A stretch of 64,000 bases of DNA from Tiliqua scincoides (taxonomy: Eukaryota > Chordata > Lepidosauria > Squamata > Scincidae). The position numbers and the translations under genes were made by a program. Under the pieces are notes generated by a model. The model was not told the origin of the DNA. It worked only from the letters and a program-made list of their open reading frames with translations, and made no database searches. Shown here in pieces: positions 52,018 to 62,969 of the stretch. The stretch spans positions 219,302,596 to 219,366,595 of the forward strand of contig NC_089824.1 in assembly GCF_035046505.1 (NCBI RefSeq), given 5' to 3'. Position 1 is the stretch's first letter, and every line of letters starts with the position of its first letter.

Positions 52018-54548
52018 ATTGGAGTATAAAAAGCATGCTCACAAACCCTTGTGTCCTATCTTTTTCTTATGCCAGCTGCGTCAAGTACCCCTGTTCTCCC
52101 CACTCCCCAAGAGCAGGGATCAGTGCTCCTTCCTCTTTCCAACCACTCTCCCTTTCCCCCCACACTCTACCTTGGAGCAGCAGGGCAAACCGCTGCTCCA
52201 ACACATGCTGAGCTGACTTCTCTTTTGCAAGTTGCTGCTCCAGAGGCCACTGAATAACTTCTGACAGCTGCTTCAACACCTGCTGAGCCGTCTCTCCAGG
52301 AACCCTTCCCCTGGGTGAGCCATCTTCCCTGGCTGGAATCAGCAAAGCTACTGGCTAGCCCTCCTGAGCTTTCACTTCAAGCCCTTTCCTCCCACCTTGG
52401 AATCAGGAGAATGCTCTGTTTTGCTACCTTAACCTAGCAGTTGGCAGGGAAATTGACAACATGCTTAGTGTTCCTGTCATTTTCTCCTTTGGGGTATGAA
52501 TGTTAAGTCTGGGACTCTTTAATCTCTTGCTCAACAGTACAGTGGGAGGCCTGATGGTCAGCCCCAGGCTTCCCTTTCAAATGGAGTCCCTGAAAGGCAT
52601 CCACTCAAGCAACCAAGGTGCTTGGGAGCTACTAGCAATGAGTCTCTGTGAGCAGGGTCCAGAAGGACACGTTGTCTCCCCTCCGGTTTTGTTCTGGGTT
52701 TCTAATGGGTGTGTTCCCCTTACAGGAGCAGTGGGCGCATCACACTGGAAGCCACATCAGCACAGGCGAGAAACAAACTAGCTTTTAAACATACAATATC
52801 TCCAGACCTCTAGGGAGCTCTGTGTACTCTCAAGAAGTACCGCACACAGGTCACATTTCACAGCATGCACTGGCCTTTCCCTGACCCTGAAGCACATGGG
52901 GCAGCCCCCTACATGCACAGAGCATTGCTGGCACACCGGCAACACCTCCAAAGTGTGTTTACAAGAGTAGAGAGGAAAACATCTTTATGGTGAGAATAAA
53001 CCAACACGATTTTAGTTTCTTTCTAGCACACACATACGTAATAAAAACAAGAGGAAAACTAAATAATAAAATAAATGGCATCTTAAAATGTCAGTTCCTG
53101 TATTCAGAATGGATCATTTTGTGTGTGTTGTACAGATTTTCTGGAAAAATAAATGGTGGCAATAAAAGGTGGATAGTTCAGAGCTGGGAGAACTGAAGCA
53201 AAGATAAGGAAAGGGAGAGGCACATGAGGGATAGAAGGTTGGATGTGGTCAGGAATGTGTGGAGGGGGCGGGCGGGCAGGCAAGCAGGTATTTGCTTATC
53301 TCTGCTACAGCAGCATCTCCGAGCCAGTTACACTGAACTCAGCACGCCAGTGCCATACAAGCAGACATCATTATATTTGCAAAAAGAAAGGATGTGATTT
53401 CTCAGGAGACTTGCTGGCATCCTCTAAGCCATTAATTGTCTTGTCAGTTCCTCTGATGTAGTGGTAAAGGCAGGCAAGCTTCACTGAAAAGCAGCCAGCC
53501 TGCCATGACAGAGCTTCCTTTCCAGGTCACATCTACATGATTTTTTTAATGCGGCTCCATCCCGCATGCATTGGGGGGGGAGGGGAAACACCCTTTGTCT
53601 GGTTCCACCTCTACAGGTGACGTAAAGTGCCTTGATTGGCTGTATAGGCGCATGGGAGGTACTTAGAACACAGCTACAAGGTGCAGCTACCCACCCCACC
53701 ACTACCACCACCATTCATGGTCACATGTGTTTATGTAGGGGGTGGGATAGCTGGGCAATGGATGAACATATATTCTGCTCTGGACTGTGTGGTGCATTCA
53801 GATCCAGTGAATCATCTGTGCACAGCCCCCTTAAGCACAATTCAAACTCTAGGTTCTCTCCTCCCACCAGTTCCATCTCTTCCAGGTCTAGGAAAAACTG
53901 CTGCACTTGGCATCCTGCCAAAGAGACTCATACTAGGACCCATTTTAACCACTGCTTTAAGTTACCAAGACCTGTATGGAGTCCAGGGTCAGCAGACAGC
54001 ATAAGGGTCACACCCTTGCTTCACATGGAGTAAGGTACAACAGGCTCAGCCTGCGCCTAAACTGAAGGGGGCCCTACAAAGTGTGGGAAGGGCTCCTCTA
54101 CAGTGTTCAGAGAACCACTGTTCTAAGATGCTAGACAGCTCTTTATCCACTACCTCTATACATGCACATGCCTGTTCCCAAGATTATGTCACAATCTCTA
54201 CCATGCTCAAGAAATTACAGAATATGGCTGGGCAGATGAAGTGGCAGGCCCTTCGCCAAGAAGAGCAGCTGAACTCTCAGTGGTTCCCACTGAGTTCTAT
54301 TGGACAAACAGGCTGAATTCTGGCACACAAAAGCTGTCCCCTCCCTAGACACTTGAGTCTCAAGAGGCCAGTGGCAAGTTTAGATATTTGCCTCCATTGT
54401 GTTCCCTAGTGCACCACTGCACTTTCTCCTACAGGACTGAATGGCTGCCCTTCACCTGCGTGGAGGAAATTCAAGGCAATCAAAGATACTGACATGCACC
54501 TTTGCTAGTCTAGTATGGTGTTATTGATGGTGACCTTGCCTTTTGGAA
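52018..54548. other. No gene seen
   Basis: 2.5 kb with no repeat I can name and no supported exon. A minus-strand 92-codon frame (52067-52345) has a helical composition ('LEQQLAKEKSAQHVLEQRF') but no splice or family support. A G-run lies near 53573. Confidence 0.4.
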
Positions 54549-54617
54549 GGTGGATAATAATTAATAATAATTAATAATTAATAATTAATAATTAATAATT
54601 AATAATAATGATAACAA
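54549..54617. repeat. (TAA/ATTAA)n microsatellite
   Basis: Repeated taataat/taattaa units, likely grown from the A/T tail of the adjacent LINE fragment (54772-54835). Confidence 0.85.
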
Positions 54618-54771
54618 CCTCAAACTGTTACCCTGCACATGCCTGATCTCGTCTGATCTCGGAAGCTAAGCAGGGTCAGGCCTGGTTAGTACTTGGATGG
54701 GAGACCGCTTGGGAATACCGGGTGCTGTAGGCTTATACCATAGTCTTTCGAGACTGAAGGTTGCCAACCAA
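54618..54771 (+). mobile_element. 5S rRNA-derived SINE, near full length
   Basis: 'aaactgttaccctgcacatg' leads into the 5S head (CCTGATCTCGTCTGATCTCG, GGTTAGTACTTGGATGGGAG, AATACCGGGTGCTGTAGGCT) and the tail ATACCATAGTCTTTCGAGAC, TGAAGGTTGCCAACC. It is among the least diverged copies here. It sits inside the (TAA)n tract. Confidence 0.9.
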
Positions 54772-54835
54772 CCAATAATAATAAACTTTATTTGTATCCC
54801 GCCCTTCTCACCTAAAAGGGACCCAGGGATTCCAC
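54772..54835 (-). mobile_element. L2-like LINE 3' end fragment, minus strand
   Basis: 'aataataataaactttattt', 'gtatcccgcccttctcacct' is the reverse of the end seen at 59930-60055 ('gagccgccctgggtcccttt', 'gagaagggc'). Confidence 0.6.
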
Positions 54836-55025
54836 TGTAGGTGAAACTGAGAATGGTCTGTTGAGGTCACTGATGGGAGCTAATGGTGAGGAGGAGGTCT
54901 CCAGATACCTGGTGGTCTCTTGATTATTTTGAAGGGTCAGCCATCAGGATTTGGTGAAGGTGAGCTCCCTAAATCAAAAGGGGTGGAGATGTGCGTGCGT
55001 GGAGGGAGTGCATGTTGAAGCCACC
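54836..55025. other. No gene seen
   Basis: Unassigned sequence up to the target duplication of the next LINE. Confidence 0.4.
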
Positions 55026-55036
55026 ATAGGGATACG

Positions 55037-55466
55037 TTGTCGTGAGAATGGATGATGGCCGAATCCCAAAGGATCTCCTCTATGGAGAACTCGTGCAAGG
55101 AAAGCGCCCTACAGGTAGACCACAGCTGCGACACAAGGACATCTGCAAGAGGGATCTGAAGGCCTTAGGAGTGGACCTCAACAGGTGGGAAACCCTGGCC
55201 TCTGAGGGACCTGCTTGGAGGCAGGCTGTGCAGCATGGCCTTTCCCAGTTTGAAGAGACACTTGGCCAACAGACTGAGGCAAAGAGGCAAAGAAGGAAGG
55301 CGCATAGCCAGGGAGACAGACCAGGGACAGACTGCACTTGCTCCCAGTGTGGAAGGGATTGTCACTCCCGAATCGGCCTTTTCAGTCACGCTAGACGCTG
55401 TTCCAGAACCACCATTCAGAGTGTGATACCAGAGTCTTTCAAGACTGAAGGTTGCCAACTACTATC
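55037..55466 (+). mobile_element. Partner LINE, 5'-truncated insertion with target duplication
   Basis: About 430 bp bounded by tagggatacg at 55027-55036 and 55467-55476. Codes the C-terminus of an endonuclease/RT LINE ('MDDGRIPKDLLYGELVQGKR', 'GRPQLRHKDICKRDLKALGV') ending in a complete CCHC-type finger 'CTCSQCGRDCHSRIGLFSHA' and 'RRCSRTTIQS'. It then runs on to the tail AGAGTCTTTCAAGACTGAAG and GTTGCCAAC. That tail is the one carried by the 5S SINEs. The frame is open for 157 codons. Confidence 0.9.
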
Positions 55467-55476
55467 TAGGGATACG

Positions 55477-56173
55477 GAGACTTTCTCAGGAGTTCTGCGA
55501 TGGGGAGTAGATTAGCTGCCTAGGAGCCTTCACTTGATGCTTAACTGGTATATCTGAATATAAAGCTAGTGTTACAAAATAAAAACTCACTGTAAGTCTC
55601 TAGTACTCTTATTCAAAGGAAACTGAACCTGACATAGCACTGTAATAACAGGCACAAAATAATACAAGAGCAGCTCTGCTTTCTCTCCATCATTGATTAT
55701 GTTTCCTCATCTTGCCCATACAACAGGCCGGCCTCTTCATTGACCTTCCTCTTCTTGTGGTCATAGCCCAAAAAACAACCCCCCTTTTTGTTGTTTTTGG
55801 CACCCCTTGCAAGCCCCTGCTCATTCTGATGCCTTCCTGGCACCATCACTGCAAATGCAGGATCTACTAACTTGGTAAATGTTCCTCTTTCCTAAATGTT
55901 CCTAAATGTTCCAGTGCATGCACATCCTGCTTCTCAGCCTTTCAGAAAACTCTCTGTGCAGTCACACTGGTTTCCTTGGATGTCTCCCAGTTTTGATTCT
56001 CATGGGAACAGAGGAGATCGGCTCCATTTTCAGGTCTCTCAAAACAGGGGTACTTCAAGCAGGCATGTGTGAAAGGATAGAACCTCCAAACATGTGAGAG
56101 TGCCTGTCCCTTGTGAGGAAGCAAATCTGCTTCCTGAGTAAGAGGCCTGGTTGCCTGAAGGGCTGGATCCCAG
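55477..56173. other. No gene seen
   Basis: Unassigned. A triple 'cctaaatgttcc' tandem lies near 55893. Confidence 0.4.
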
Positions 56174-56322
56174 CAGTGGCATAGCTAGAGGGGGTGCAGA
56201 GCACTAGGTTTTGCAGGGAGCCTCACTGCAGCAGAGCCATTCCAGGTGGTGGGAGCAAAACAGAGGCAAAATGGGGAGGGGCCACTTGAACACTGCGGTG
56301 AGACTCCCTGAAAAAAATTAGT
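56174..56322 (+). mobile_element. hAT MITE (CAGTGGCATAGCTAG family), right end lost
   Basis: Left end 'cagtggcatagctagagg' intact. The right inner arm ('gcggtgagactccctg') is followed by unrelated sequence. Confidence 0.8.
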
Positions 56323-56890
56323 GCACATCTCATTTTAGAAATTAAGCCTCCAGTGACACCGGCAGCTCAGTTCAACTAGTAGCAAATTAACAAGTGCCAT
56401 GTTGAGAGAGAAAGTGAGGGTGGACTTCGCTTTCCAGAGCTCAGAGGCTCTGTCTTCTCAAGGGGCCTGAGTCCAAAGAAAGCAGGCTTCTTATTGGTGG
56501 AGTTGGGCGGCACCTACTGGACACGCAGAAGAACACAGTCAAGAGTGAAACCAAGAGGTGTTTGCAGAGCATCAAAAGTTGTGTTCCAGGTGTGCAGAGG
56601 GACAGCAAGCCCTCTCAGTCTGGCATCCCTCCAACCTGATACTTCCAGGAAATCCACAGGCAGGGTATGAAGGCAACAGCCCTCTTCCCCCCTCCCCTGC
56701 CACAGTTTCCACCCACCCATCACTTAGTCATCACTGCTACAGCGTTCTGGGCAAGTAATGGATGTGTCGAGAGAATGGTCAGAGTAGCTGGAAGGGAGCA
56801 GAGTTGGAGGAGTGGAAATCTTTGACAGGAGAATAACGGGAAAAATAAGAACAAGTGATTGGGTGGGGTAGGACTGTGGGGAGCCTTCAA
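56323..56890. other. No gene seen
   Basis: Unassigned sequence. Confidence 0.4.
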
Positions 56891-56898
56891 GGAAAGAG

Positions 56899-57090
56899 CA
56901 GTAGCACAGCTAGAGGGGGGACAGCGCTGTAAGTATTTCAGGCCCCTCCCACTTGCCATGGGAGCCATTTTGGGCTGCAATGGCAAAGCAGAGCATTGGC
57001 TCTGATGGCTTTTGGGAGGGGCCACTTACACGGCATGTTGCGGCAGCTGCAATACTTACAGAGCCGCTGCCCCCTCTAGCTATGCTACTG
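56899..57090 (+). mobile_element. hAT MITE, variant subfamily ('taagtatt' arms)
   Basis: Termini 'cagtagcacagctagagg' and 'ctctagctatgctactg' as in the main family. The inner arms, 'gcgctgtaagtatttcaggc' and 'gctgcaatacttacagagcc', differ. Flanks 'aaggaaagag' and 'aggaaaagg' suggest a worn target duplication. Confidence 0.8.
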
Positions 57091-57189
57091 AGGAAAAGGA
57101 GGGTTTGGGGCTGGAAACTGAAAGCACTGCAGGGAACTGAGGTGGAGCGCTGCGTCATGACATGCACGAGAGCTTGCACAGCAATGTGG

Positions 57190-57300
57190 TGTAGAGATTT
57201 GCCCAGTTAGAACCTTGCCTCCGCCACAGACTCGCAAGGTGGTCTTAGGCAAGTCACTCAGCCTCAGCTGCAAGACAGGGAGAATAATATTTCCTGACTT
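57190..57300 (+). mobile_element. MIR-like SINE core fragment
   Basis: 'gtggtcttaggcaagtcact' and 'cagcctcagctgcaagacag' are typical of the MIR core. Confidence 0.45.
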
Positions 57301-57366
57301 TAGGCTGTGTCAGAAGGGCTACATCAAGATACAACATGAGAAATGCTTTGCACATTCTGAAAGTGC

Positions 57367-57447
57367 ACCAATCAATCAATCAATCAATCAACAGTATTTA
57401 TATACCGCTTTTCAACTAAAAGTTCACAAAGCGGTTTACAGAGAAAA
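57367..57447 (-). mobile_element. SINE 3' end, minus strand, with (CAAT)n
   Basis: 'aacagtatttatataccgct', 'aaaagttcacaaagcggttt' in reverse of 37430-37541. A short CAAT repeat at 57367-57391 abuts it. Confidence 0.7.
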
Positions 57448-57689
57448 ATCAAATGTTTTTGATTTTTCAACAAATGTTGAAAAGCTGAAAGATTTGAAAT
57501 GGAGCGAAATTTGGGGTCAAGGTATAAGAGGACTGAGCGGTCACAAGGGAATGTCACAGAGAGGACTGGAGGAGTCAATGGATCCCACATTGCAGAAGAG
57601 GGGCCTGCAGTATGGCGGGGAAGGGGGAGGCACGTCCCACCCTGACTCCTCCCAGCTTCAGCCCACTCATAGTGCCTGCAACCTTCTGT

Positions 57690-57783
57690 GGCTGCAGTCC
57701 TAACCACACTTTCCTGAGAATAAGCCCCATTGAACAAAATAGGACTTACTTCTGAGTAGGCCTGGTTAGGCTTGTGCCCTAAA
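57690..57783. mobile_element. Short Harbinger-like MITE
   Basis: 'ggctgcagtcctaaccacac' and 'ggttaggcttgtgccc' with inner arms 'gagaataagccccatt' and 'aataggacttacttctgag'. Relative of 47386-47475. Confidence 0.7.
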
Positions 57784-58016
57784 ACAGTAGCTAAGGGACC
57801 CCTCCCAAAAGGCAAGGAGGCGGAGCCTCCCTGGGGCTTGAGCCTGGAAAGATGGAAAGCAGTTGCCCAGTAGGGGAAAATGGACCTGAAGCAAAGGACG
57901 GATGCAGACAGACATGTCGGACTTTCAAGAAGTCATGAAATGAGGGGACATTCACAAGATAATCTGGAGCTTTGTGAGAACAAAATAATTGTTTATTTTT
58001 GAAAGAACTTGTAAGT
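57784..58016. other. No gene seen
   Basis: Unassigned sequence. Confidence 0.4.
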
Positions 58017-58488
58017 CAGAGGTCATCAACCTACGGCCCATGGGCTAGATGCAGCCCACCACCAAAGGCCATCTGGCCTGCGTGGAGCTTGGCTTAGGAG
58101 GTAAAGCCTCCCACCCAGTTTGCTATTTGCCAGACAAGGCAGTGGCATAGCTAGAGGGGGGTCAAAGCACTAAGTTTTGCAGGGAGCCTCACCACGGCGT
58201 GCTGCCGTGAGGCACCCTGCAAAACTTAATGCTTTGACTCCCTCTAGCTACGCCACCAGGACAAGGCATTGCAGAATTCCACAAGCAGAACTCCATGAGC
58301 AAGACTTCGCAAGCCTGGGCAGGCAGCTCTGCCCTGCCCAGTACATGCCACTGGGTGGGAGGCTCACACCCCAAGCCAAGCTCTGCACAGCCACTTCCAG
58401 GAGCTTAGCAACTTGGGAGTTTGGCAATGATGTGATGACGTCATCACCAAATGTCTGGTCCCTTAGCTAAAAAGATTGCTGGCCCTTG
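58017..58488 (+). mobile_element. hAT-like element (CAACCTACRGCC family), carrying a MITE
   Basis: 'cagaggtcatcaacctacgg' to 'aaagattgctggcccttg'. Relative of 9415-9657. Flanks ttgtaagt and ttgtctca agree only in part. The copy is interrupted at 58141-58259. Confidence 0.7.
58141..58259. mobile_element. Minimal hAT MITE, 119 bp, nested
   Basis: Practically two inverted arms and nothing else. Perfect 8-bp target duplication gacaaggc at 58133-58140 and 58260-58267, within the larger hAT element. Confidence 0.9.
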
Positions 58489-58769
58489 TTGTCTCAAGCA
58501 CCGGCTGTTCCAACCCACAATTCCTGAAAGATTATCATGAAACAAAGCATATTCTAAAAGCTGAGAACTTCCTTGAAAGGACAAAATAAAGTCCAGGTGA
58601 CTGTCGGGGGAGGGTGTGCAGAGCTGGGCCAGGGAGAGGGGGGCATCCTTTTGATGGATGAAAGACAAATAGAATACACAATATGGATAGAAATCGACAC
58701 ATACATCAGGTACCTCCATTACACTTTCCCACTGGGACTAACAGCAGCGCAAAGAGGATTGGTTTAGAT

Positions 58770-59206
58770 CAGGGGTGTCCAAAGTTTTTGGCAGGAAGGC
58801 CAAATCAGCAAAACGAATTAATTTACATTTAAAATTTGAGTAAATTTACATAAGTTTACATAAATGAATATATTAAAGATGAACTTATATGAACGAATGA
58901 AGGTCGTGCAATAGCTCAATGCCTATAAAAGGCCTTGCACAAAGCAAGGCCAGCCTTTCCTTTGCTGCCGCTGCTGCATCACAGATGTGAAACAGCAAGC
59001 AGTGGAGGGAACTCTCATCCCACAGCTCACGAGAGAGGTCAAAGAGTTGCCCTCATGCTGAGAGAAGTTGCGTTGGGCCAGTGCGGGCTTCAACAAATCT
59101 GGTTTGAGCCAGAGGCTCATTGGAGACTGGGGGCTCCCTGAGGGCCGCATTGAGAGGCCTTGAGGGCCGCAAGTGGGCCTTGAGGGCCGGGGTTTGGGCA
59201 CCCCTG
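58770..59206 (-). mobile_element. hAT-like element (CAGGGGTGYCCAAA family), complete
   Basis: Minus-orientation copy of 20426-20868. Target duplication gtttagat (58762-58769) and atttagat (59207-59214). Confidence 0.9.
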
Positions 59207-59235
59207 ATTTAGATCACAAAAATGGTATGGGGAAA

Positions 59236-59459
59236 TGGTATAGCTGCTTTTTCAGCTATCACTTTTGATAGAATATATTTCAATGCGGTTTGTTTCATTG
59301 CATTCTGCATGAAATTACACATCGGATGATATATAATATGATGGTATTATTTGAAAATACCAAGATTTTAAAAGTTTTGACCAGTAGTAGTGTCACCCCA
59401 CCCTGTCCGCATCACCTGGTGCAGCCCACACTCCCTGTACCCCCTGCCAATGCCACTGG
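59236..59459 (+). mobile_element. hAT-like fragment (CAGTGGTGTCACTGGGGG family)
   Basis: 'ttgcattctgcatgaaatta' and 'gaaaataccaag' match the right two-thirds of 33960-34293, ending 'gccaatgccactgg'. The left end is missing. Confidence 0.75.
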
Positions 59460-59598
59460 AACTTTCTGAATTCCAAAACTTGCATAGAAGCATGGATGTT
59501 TCTGCCACATGCTGGAGAGGCAACCGACTTCTCAAAAATGCTGCTTACCTCATCCACCAAATTGCATGGCCCCCAAATTGCATTCACACAGTGGGGAT

Positions 59599-59625
59599 GG
59601 GGTGTGTGTGTGTGTGTGTGTGTGT
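59599..59625. repeat. (GT)n microsatellite
   Basis: About 13 GT units. Confidence 0.9.
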
Positions 59626-59694
59626 TAGCCTTCTGGATTATTAAACAAGCAGATGACACAGTTCAGCCAAAATGTAACAATTTACAAAACAATT

Positions 59695-59990
59695 TTTTTT
59701 TCGGCGAGGCCTGAAGACATTTTTGTTTAAAGAAGCCTTCTGAGTGCATGGCCTTTTTTAAACATCTTTTCTGTACCATTTTAGTATTTTTACAGGCCTG
59801 ATTCCTCTGATTTGCTACGTTTTGCTCTTTTTATCTGACTTTTTATCTGGCTATGGTTTTTATGGGTATATGTTAATGTGTTTTTAATATGTTTTTATTT
59901 GTGGTTAAATTATGTTTTTAATCTGTTTTTAATATTTTGTGAGCCGCCCTGGGTCCCTTTGGGGAGAAGGGCAGCATATAAATAAAGTTG

Positions 59991-60050
<60 letters not shown>

Positions 60051-60055
60051 TAATA
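59695..60055 (+). mobile_element. L2-like LINE 3' end with (TTA)n tail
   Basis: A short coding trace ('ggcctgaagacatttttgtt'), T-rich UTR, then 'gtgagccgccctgggtccct' and 'gcagcatataaataaagttg', followed by about 19 TTA units (59994-60052). Assignment to L2 rests on the tail type. Confidence 0.55.
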
Positions 60056-61211
60056 AATTTCCCAATCCAAGAAAAAGATTCCAGGAAGGCAGACAAGGGT
60101 GAAACACAGAAGGGCCACACCACAGACAGATTAAGAGGGTAACACCAGTGGTTGAATTGGAATGTAAAAGTTTTGTTACTGTAGTACAATGTCCACATCA
60201 TAACAGCTTCCAAAGGCTTCCCCCAGACCTCCAAACTCATGCACACCTGAACCCCCCCTTTCCCTTTCTCCCACCACAACATGCAACCAGACCAAGTGGG
60301 TGGGCAGACAAAAACATCCCCATTGGTTAGCAGGGAGAAAAAGAAGTTGGAAGTGAGAGTGTGAATTTTGTAAATGCAGACTCCCCCCGCCCCGCCCTCT
60401 CTTTTGTACCAGTCAGTGGGAAGAGGGTGTTTCTACCCAGCTACAGCAGGACCAACCCTTGGGAGAAACATCCCCATTGACCAGCAGAAAGGAGGTGGAA
60501 AAGGATCACTTCCTCTTTCTTGGGTCCCCATCAGGCAATGGGGTGTGAGTGGCTAGTGGTGGGTCCTTCCGGGATCATGAATATGCCCCAGTAGGAGCAA
60601 CTGCTGCTGTCAGCCCTGATGTAATAACGGGGCGGTTTTGCTGAGGAAGGAAGCATGGGTCTGAAATGTGTTGGCAAATCTGAAAGTCACTCTGGCATCA
60701 GTGCTTTCTTGCAGCCCTTGGTTTGGGCTTTTTCAGCAAGACAGAGTTTATGCCAGCCCACAATCCAATGAAACCAGTGGGTTCTGCAGCAGCCTCCAGC
60801 AGCCCTAAGAGAGTCGCAGGTCAAAAAGAAAGCCCTGCTGGAGGACAGCAAGTTTTGTCTCGTCTCAGATGTTATCTCCAGCAGTGGCCGGGCAGATGCT
60901 TCCAGACAGGTCACAAGGAGGGCATGACGGCCACAGCCTACTTCTGGGAACTTGCCTGAAGTCCATTCCAAGCCAGCATGACCATCACTAGACCTTGGGG
61001 CAGAATATTCAGTAAGTTTACTATGCTTATAAAATCACTCCTGCAGCAGAGTGACTGATAACCAGAAGCACAGAGAGTAAGTATTGCAGGTGCCGCAATG
61101 AGCCCTCCCGCTTGCTGTTGGAGCCATTGGGGCAGCAATGGCAATGTGCAAGTGCTCACTGAATGGCGAGTGCCTGTGCATTACCATTGCTATCCCAACG
61201 GCTTCGACAGA
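60056..61211. other. No gene seen; possible MITE variant fragment near 61075-61200
   Basis: 'gtaagtattgcaggtgccgc' and 'gggcagcaatggcaatg' resemble the variant hAT subfamily at 56899-57090. The rest is unassigned. Confidence 0.4.
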
Positions 61212-61484
61212 CAATGGCATAGCTAGAGGGGGTACAAAGTGCTAAGTTTTCCAGGGAGCCTCACCGCAGTGTGCAAGCGGCCCCCTCCGCTTCAGAGCCA
61301 GGCTAATGTCTCTGTTTTGCTCCCCCCACCTGGAATGGTTCCAAAGGGGATGGGGAGGGGCTACTTGCAATACTGCGGTGAGGTTCCCTGCAAAACTTAG
61401 CAATGGCGAGTGGGAGGGGCTGGTGACATGGCGCATTGCAGTATTTACCATGCCTCTCCCCTCTGCCTAAGCTACTGTTGGTAA
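61212..61484 (+). mobile_element. hAT MITE, apparent mosaic of two subfamilies
   Basis: The left part has the main-family arm ('gtacaaagtgctaagttttc') and its inverted partner ('ccctgcaaaacttag'). The right end is of the variant type ('cattgcagtatttaccatgc', 'aagctactg'). Confidence 0.65.
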
Positions 61485-62135
61485 CAACATCATGGGGGAA
61501 ATGAAAGACAATTGTGATTCCCTGCAGTGATGTCCCCAATGGGGAACTCAAGAAATATGTTTCGCTGGGATCCAACAATGGAAAATGAACAAAGAAACTG
61601 ATTTTAAAGCTTGTTTCACTGAAGTTCAGCATTCAGCTCTGTTTGTTCTTTCCAGATCTCCACATTTGACTATATTATGTTTATGACATAATAGAACATT
61701 TTAAATTATTTCAAATGCAAACACAGTGACCACAGTTTTCCTTCATAGCTGTGGTCCAGCAAAGTTCTATTCAGCAGAGGGGGTTTCCTCTGCATGGCTG
61801 CAAAGGCAAGCAGCATGTTAAGAGTCCATCCCCGGAGACGTTCACCTGCTTAGGGTGCTCCAGGTAGGCTGCTCTGGATGTAAAGATGCCACACTGGAAG
61901 TTTACTACCACAGAAAAGGGTCACAGAATCTTGTCCTTTGCAGAGGGAGGGTTGGCAGGGCTACCTCCATTGCTCCAGCAATGGAGAAACCTGGTTTAGA
62001 ATTTAACTCAGGAAGAGTAGGAACTGGGGTAGCAAGGACTGCTTGGAAGGCTTGAAAACGCCATTTCAAGGCCAGTGGTGAGTAGAGGATGAAGCAAGAG
62101 CCTAGGGGAGCTATGAGGAGGAGGAACTGGGTCAT
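61485..62135. other. No gene seen
   Basis: Unassigned sequence. Confidence 0.4.
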
Positions 62136-62420
62136 TGGTGTAGCTAGAGGGGGTGCAAAGCACTACGTTTTGCAGGGGGCCTCACTGTAGTGTGCAAGGG
62201 ACCACTCCCCCTCTCCTTCTGAGCAATTCCAGGTGGGGGGAGCAAAACGGAGAAGAAGCAGTGAGGCTCCCTGCAAACCTTCGTGCTTTATATCTGGCAG
62301 TGAGGCTCCCTGAAAAACCTAGTGCTCTGCACGCTTTAGTGAGACTCCCTTCAAAATTTAGTGCTTTGCAGGCTGTCATGAAGCTCCCTGCAAAACTTAG
62401 AGCTTTGCAACCCCTCTAGT
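62136..62420 (+). mobile_element. hAT MITE with amplified right arm
   Basis: Left end 'ggtgtagctagagggggtgc'. The right arm ('ggctccctgcaaaacttagt', 'gctttgca') is present about four times in tandem, roughly 40-bp period, from about 62250 to 62410. Confidence 0.85.
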
Positions 62421-62566
62421 TTCTCCTCTGAGCTGGGTCCAGGTGAGGTATTAACCTCTCTCAATGGGGTACCTCTGAGGCTTTTCTCCCCCCACGTGGA
62501 CAACCTATGACATTGAATGCAGGCACTGAGAAATGGCTTGCCTCATCAGCGTGTTGCAGAAACTTA

Positions 62567-62966
62567 CAGTGCAATCCTACCTTGCGCTGGAACAGGCAGG
62601 CTAGGAGGCCTGCGCTGTAGCCAGTGCAAGACAGGGGCCAGAAATGGCTCAGCCAGAGGCAAGGGGAAACCTTCCCCTTACCCCCGGGTAAGCCACCACG
62701 GCCCCAATTGGTCTCCTACACCCACCCTCCCCCCACCCCGGAACGCCTCCCTTCCACCTCCTCCTTGCCATTGCCAGACCCATGCGTCGGCTGAGCTCGG
62801 CTGACACAACTCTCCCTCCCCAAGTCAGCACAGAGGCCAGATACATCCCTGCACCAGCACAGTCAACTCCTGAGAAGGTGCAAACATGCTTTATGGCATG
62901 TTTGCGACCTTCCGGGGCCAGCACAAGGGACTTGCACTGGCCTAATCCAATGTTAGGATTGCGCCC
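62567..62966 (+). mobile_element. Harbinger-like MITE, TTA target duplication
   Basis: 'cagtgcaatcctaccttgcg' to 'gttaggattgcgccc' between TTA (62564-62566) and TTA (62967-62969). 400 bp, relative of 18380-18961. Confidence 0.85.
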
Positions 62967-62969
62967 TTA

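Noticed and set aside
52067-52345. Minus-strand 92-codon helical frame
   Set aside because: Composition is suggestive, but there are no splice sites or relatives. The overlapping plus-strand frames are equally long.
59910-60142. Open frames with poly-Asn and poly-Tyr runs
   Set aside because: They are the (TTA)n tail of the L2-like LINE end.
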